Positions 61,301 to 64,000 of a stretch of 64,000 nucleotides of DNA are shown here, one piece after another. Source of the stretch: Diplosphaera chodatii. Lineage: Eukaryota > Chlorophyta > Trebouxiophyceae > Prasiolales > Stichococcaceae. Made by a program: the position numbers and the translations under genes. The stretch is from assembly GCA_032358165.1 (NCBI GenBank), contig JAALGY010000057.1, forward strand, positions 2,170,001 through 2,234,000, given 5' to 3'. The stretch's first letter is position 1. Every line of letters starts with the position of its first letter. The notes below the pieces were generated by a model. The model was not told where the DNA came from. It saw only the letters and a program-made list of their open reading frames with translations, and searched no databases.

Positions 61301-64000
61301 CCTGCCCATGACCTCGGTCACATTCGTCATTGGCCAGGCATGCCCGGCTGACCACCAGCTGATGTGCGGCATGCTGTGCCCACAGGTGGCAAACGGAGGG
61401 CACATGAGGGTCCCAACATGACACCAGCTCAGGCGCCGCCATCAGCACGTCCACAGCGTCCGCGCGCGCACTGATGGCGGGCACATCGGTGAGGGGCCGG
61501 CACAGCCACCGCCGCAGCAGCCGCCGTCCACCTGTGAGTGCAGCATGGCTGTTCACAACACTGCACTGGCTGTATCAGAGGATCAGGCGACCCTGCTCCA
61601 GCGAGTTAGGTGCATGACCTGTGCACATCCCGTTGCGTATATGCAGTCAGTAGACACAGACGCGAGTGGTCAAATCGCCACCTGCGCAGGCACAGCTGTC
61701 CAGGCAAGACAGCAGGCTGCCGGCACTCTCGCCGGTGTTGTTCTCGAGCAGCTCCAGGTTTGCGAGCGTCGGGCCGTCAAGCCGAAGCGCCGCCGCATAC
61801 AGCTGTGAGGCGAATGAGGCATGGTGATGCACAGAATGAAGCATGTGATCTGGCCCGGCTGGTACATAATTGCCACAAACGCACATGAGCAACGTGTGGC
61901 ATTGCTGCTTGGCAAGAAGGCCAGGTTGAGGTGCCAAGGAGTGAGGTGGCAATGCTCATTAGATCATGCTTGCACGCCCTACTAGCCCATAAACCGCATA
62001 TGTGAGTACTAGTGTGGCACCTCATATGGGCTTAAGAGGGCGGCATAGCCCGCAAACTCGTCCACTGACCGCATGCGCCTCAGGTGCAGCACCAACGCCG
62101 CAAGAGCCGAAAGCGGAAGGTTGCCGAGCTGCGTGACTGCATCTGGCAGGTCGTCGTCCCCGCCAAAGCCATCCTGCGGCACATCACAGGCTGAGCACAC
62201 TCGGCTCGTTATGAAGATGCACATAGGTCGGCGTGAAAACCTTGTCCAGTTGCATGGAGCATTATAACTGACAGTGAGCGGTGGCAAGGTCAGGTGCAGC
62301 CGCACCAGGGTCTTCAGGACGCTGGCGGCACTCTCTGGGGCTGGAAATTCGACGCCAGGTGTCACGCTGCTGAGGCTGGTTGGCATCGGTGGGTACGCCA
62401 GGATGCGGGAGGTCAGCCCTGCAGTGAAAGAGCTGCAGGGCTGAGCCCACGTGACATGGGTTGCATGCGCGGAGCAAGGTGAGAGCTTCGCTCCAGCTGT
62501 TTCCCACGTGGGTGACCACCTGCTACATGAATGTACATGCATTGACACCTGTTAGGTTGTGGCGCGCATGAAGCACTTCTTTTGGCGCGACCTGCAAGGG
62601 TAAGCTGGCTCACATGAGGTGATCCGTAATGACTTCTTGGTTCAAACCCCATGTTTCGAGGAAACACGATGAATCAGGGACCTGAGTCAACAACGTGATC
62701 AGATTATTGCGTCCAGCGCCATCAGTCAAAGACCTGCATATTGAGGGCACTGCTCAACAGATGTTTGTACAGAGCACAGTGCAGTATATCACATGCAACA
62801 GAGGCATGATGGACGAGTCTCCAAGCAAGCTCACCCCACGTAGAAGTGGTCAGCTGCGGCATCCTGCAGATGCATCATGTACACGATGCGTCACACAACC
62901 CCCGGCCATGTGCCATGTGCACCTCGGTGTCTATCGTGCAGCATAGCATGAACGCATGCGGAATAGGCATGAGCATGCAGGATCAGCAGCCAGGTACCAG
63001 AAAAGCAAAACCGATGGTGACATGGTCATTGGCCCCTGCCCCAGGCAGCACCTCCTCACACAGGGCCTGCAGCACACAACAAGGATATGCTGCCTGCAGC
63101 TGGCAACCGTTGATGGCAGACACGAGGTTTCAGCTGCGGCAAAACTGCTGTTGCATGCAGCTCACCATCAGGTGTACAGCATCAGGGCTGACATGGCCGA
63201 TTGTGAGGGTAGCAGGCGTGTGGATCCTAGTCAGCTCACGCTGGATGGTAGCCTGCATATCGCAGAGATACTTTACCCACACACAACATGATCATACAGC
63301 TACGATTGAAGCGATGCAGAGTGATGGCAACATTGCGAATGAGCACCCATGGACGAGAGCGTACCTTGTTCCCGCGCTTCCGCTTGGCCTCTGCTGCAGT
63401 CTCTGTTTGCTCAATGCGACCAACCTTATAGCCGGCAGCAGTCAACCGTTGGACGGCCTCCTCAATGCCGCTCTCGGGGCACCCCACCTGTCAGATGAGC
63501 CAGGCTCCAATACTCACAGCCGAACATCACAGTGCGCACGAAGCACGGCAGCAGGCAGGTGGTGCCCGCCTCACCTGACGGCAGTGGCCCACACCGCTGC
63601 AGGTCATCTTCCAGCCCAGCAAATCGGCACCGACCTGGGCATCGTCCTCGTACAGCTCGTAGAACTGCGTTCACGTTACTTCAAGGGGTCAGGCTTTGCA
63701 GTGCACCGTCCAGGGTATGTATGCATGTGCATGCAGGTACAGCAGGGCTGCCTGCCGTCAGGCTGCTCCATGACATGTGAGCAGCACACCTTGCCGATCT
63801 TGTAGAACAGGATCGTGTCCATAAACTTCTGCTTGATGTCCCAGTAGGCCTTCTGGGACGCTGCGCAGCATACATAGCCACACAGCGTGTCACAGCAGTC
63901 CCGCAGCATGGACGATGCAAGTGAGCAGTCCACTGCTACCACCATTACCACCACATACCTGACAGCTTGCCATAGGTTTGGGACGGAACCTGAACTGTCC
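58348..64000 (-). CDS. MSH6: DNA mismatch repair protein MSH6 (5' part outside window)
   Basis: MutS-family subunit that with MSH2 recognises base mismatches. The window starts inside the gene: [10 protein letters not shown], then [20 protein letters not shown] joined to the mismatch-contact [10 protein letters not shown] (the Phe-x-Glu equivalent), and [20 protein letters not shown]. The lever/clamp part follows: [46 protein letters not shown] and [12 protein letters not shown]. The ATPase core shows [16 protein letters not shown] (Walker A), [40 protein letters not shown] (Walker B) and [15 protein letters not shown]. The C-terminus reads [20 protein letters not shown] and [20 protein letters not shown], and ends CGDKYAVP with TGA at 58348-58350. 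The [11 protein letters not shown] and QTET motifs favour MSH6 over MSH2/3/7. Any N-terminal PIP box or PWWP/Tudor domain would lie beyond the right edge. Confidence 0.92.

Noticed and set aside
62636..62665. TTGGTTCAAACCCC, tRNA B-box-like
   Set aside because: No five-base stem and no upstream cloverleaf.
62846..63805. 319-codon plus-strand open frame
   Set aside because: Antisense to recognisable MSH6 exons (QTET and FYELY region); no motif of its own.

Overview
This window is nuclear DNA of a green alga, most likely a trebouxiophyte (Coccomyxa-like by general feel; the genus is a guess). The evidence is dense short GT-AG introns in moderately GC-rich DNA, TGTAA poly(A) signals after several genes, plastid transit peptides, and green-lineage proteins: ARC6, the VKOR-thioredoxin fusion LTO1, ARP7, a Myb-H1 (single-Myb-histone) protein and a plastid SecA. 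I see no transposon, CRISPR array, rRNA or convincing tRNA.

There are eighteen genes. Left part: a triphosphate tunnel metalloenzyme (-), the APC/C subunit CDC26 (-), a single-Myb-histone protein (+), the plastid-division J-like protein ARC6 (-), nibrin NBS1 (+), a ZFWD-type WD40 protein (-), and LTO1 (+). Middle: a fused PDE12-like 2'-phosphodiesterase / YRDC threonylcarbamoyl-AMP synthase (-), ARP7 (+), a secreted purple acid phosphatase (-), the rRNA methyltransferase RRP8 (+), and a plastid alpha-amylase (-). Right part: intronless plastid SecA (+), a small RGG/FoP-like protein (-), an Hsp70 ATPase-domain-only protein (+), AP endonuclease APE2 (-), ribonucleotide reductase small subunit (+), and MSH6 (-), which runs off the right edge.

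Functionally there are two loose themes. One is DNA repair and replication: NBS1, APE2, RNR2 and MSH6, the last three contiguous, with APE2 and RNR2 sharing a 357-bp divergent promoter. The other is chloroplast biology: ARC6, LTO1, SecA, alpha-amylase and the Hsp70-like protein. The genes alternate strand almost perfectly (16 of 17 neighbouring pairs are on opposite strands), so nearly every promoter is a short bidirectional spacer and nearly every 3' end faces another.

The most unusual object is the PDE12-YRDC fusion. The last PDE12 motif and the YRDC N-terminus lie in the same uninterrupted exon, which joins two enzymes that in animals both act on tRNA, including mitochondrial tRNA. Gene ends come from clear stop codons. 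Starts are first sensible ATGs. Exon borders were read by eye from GT/AG sites and family homology, so unlisted internal exons may be off by some bases.
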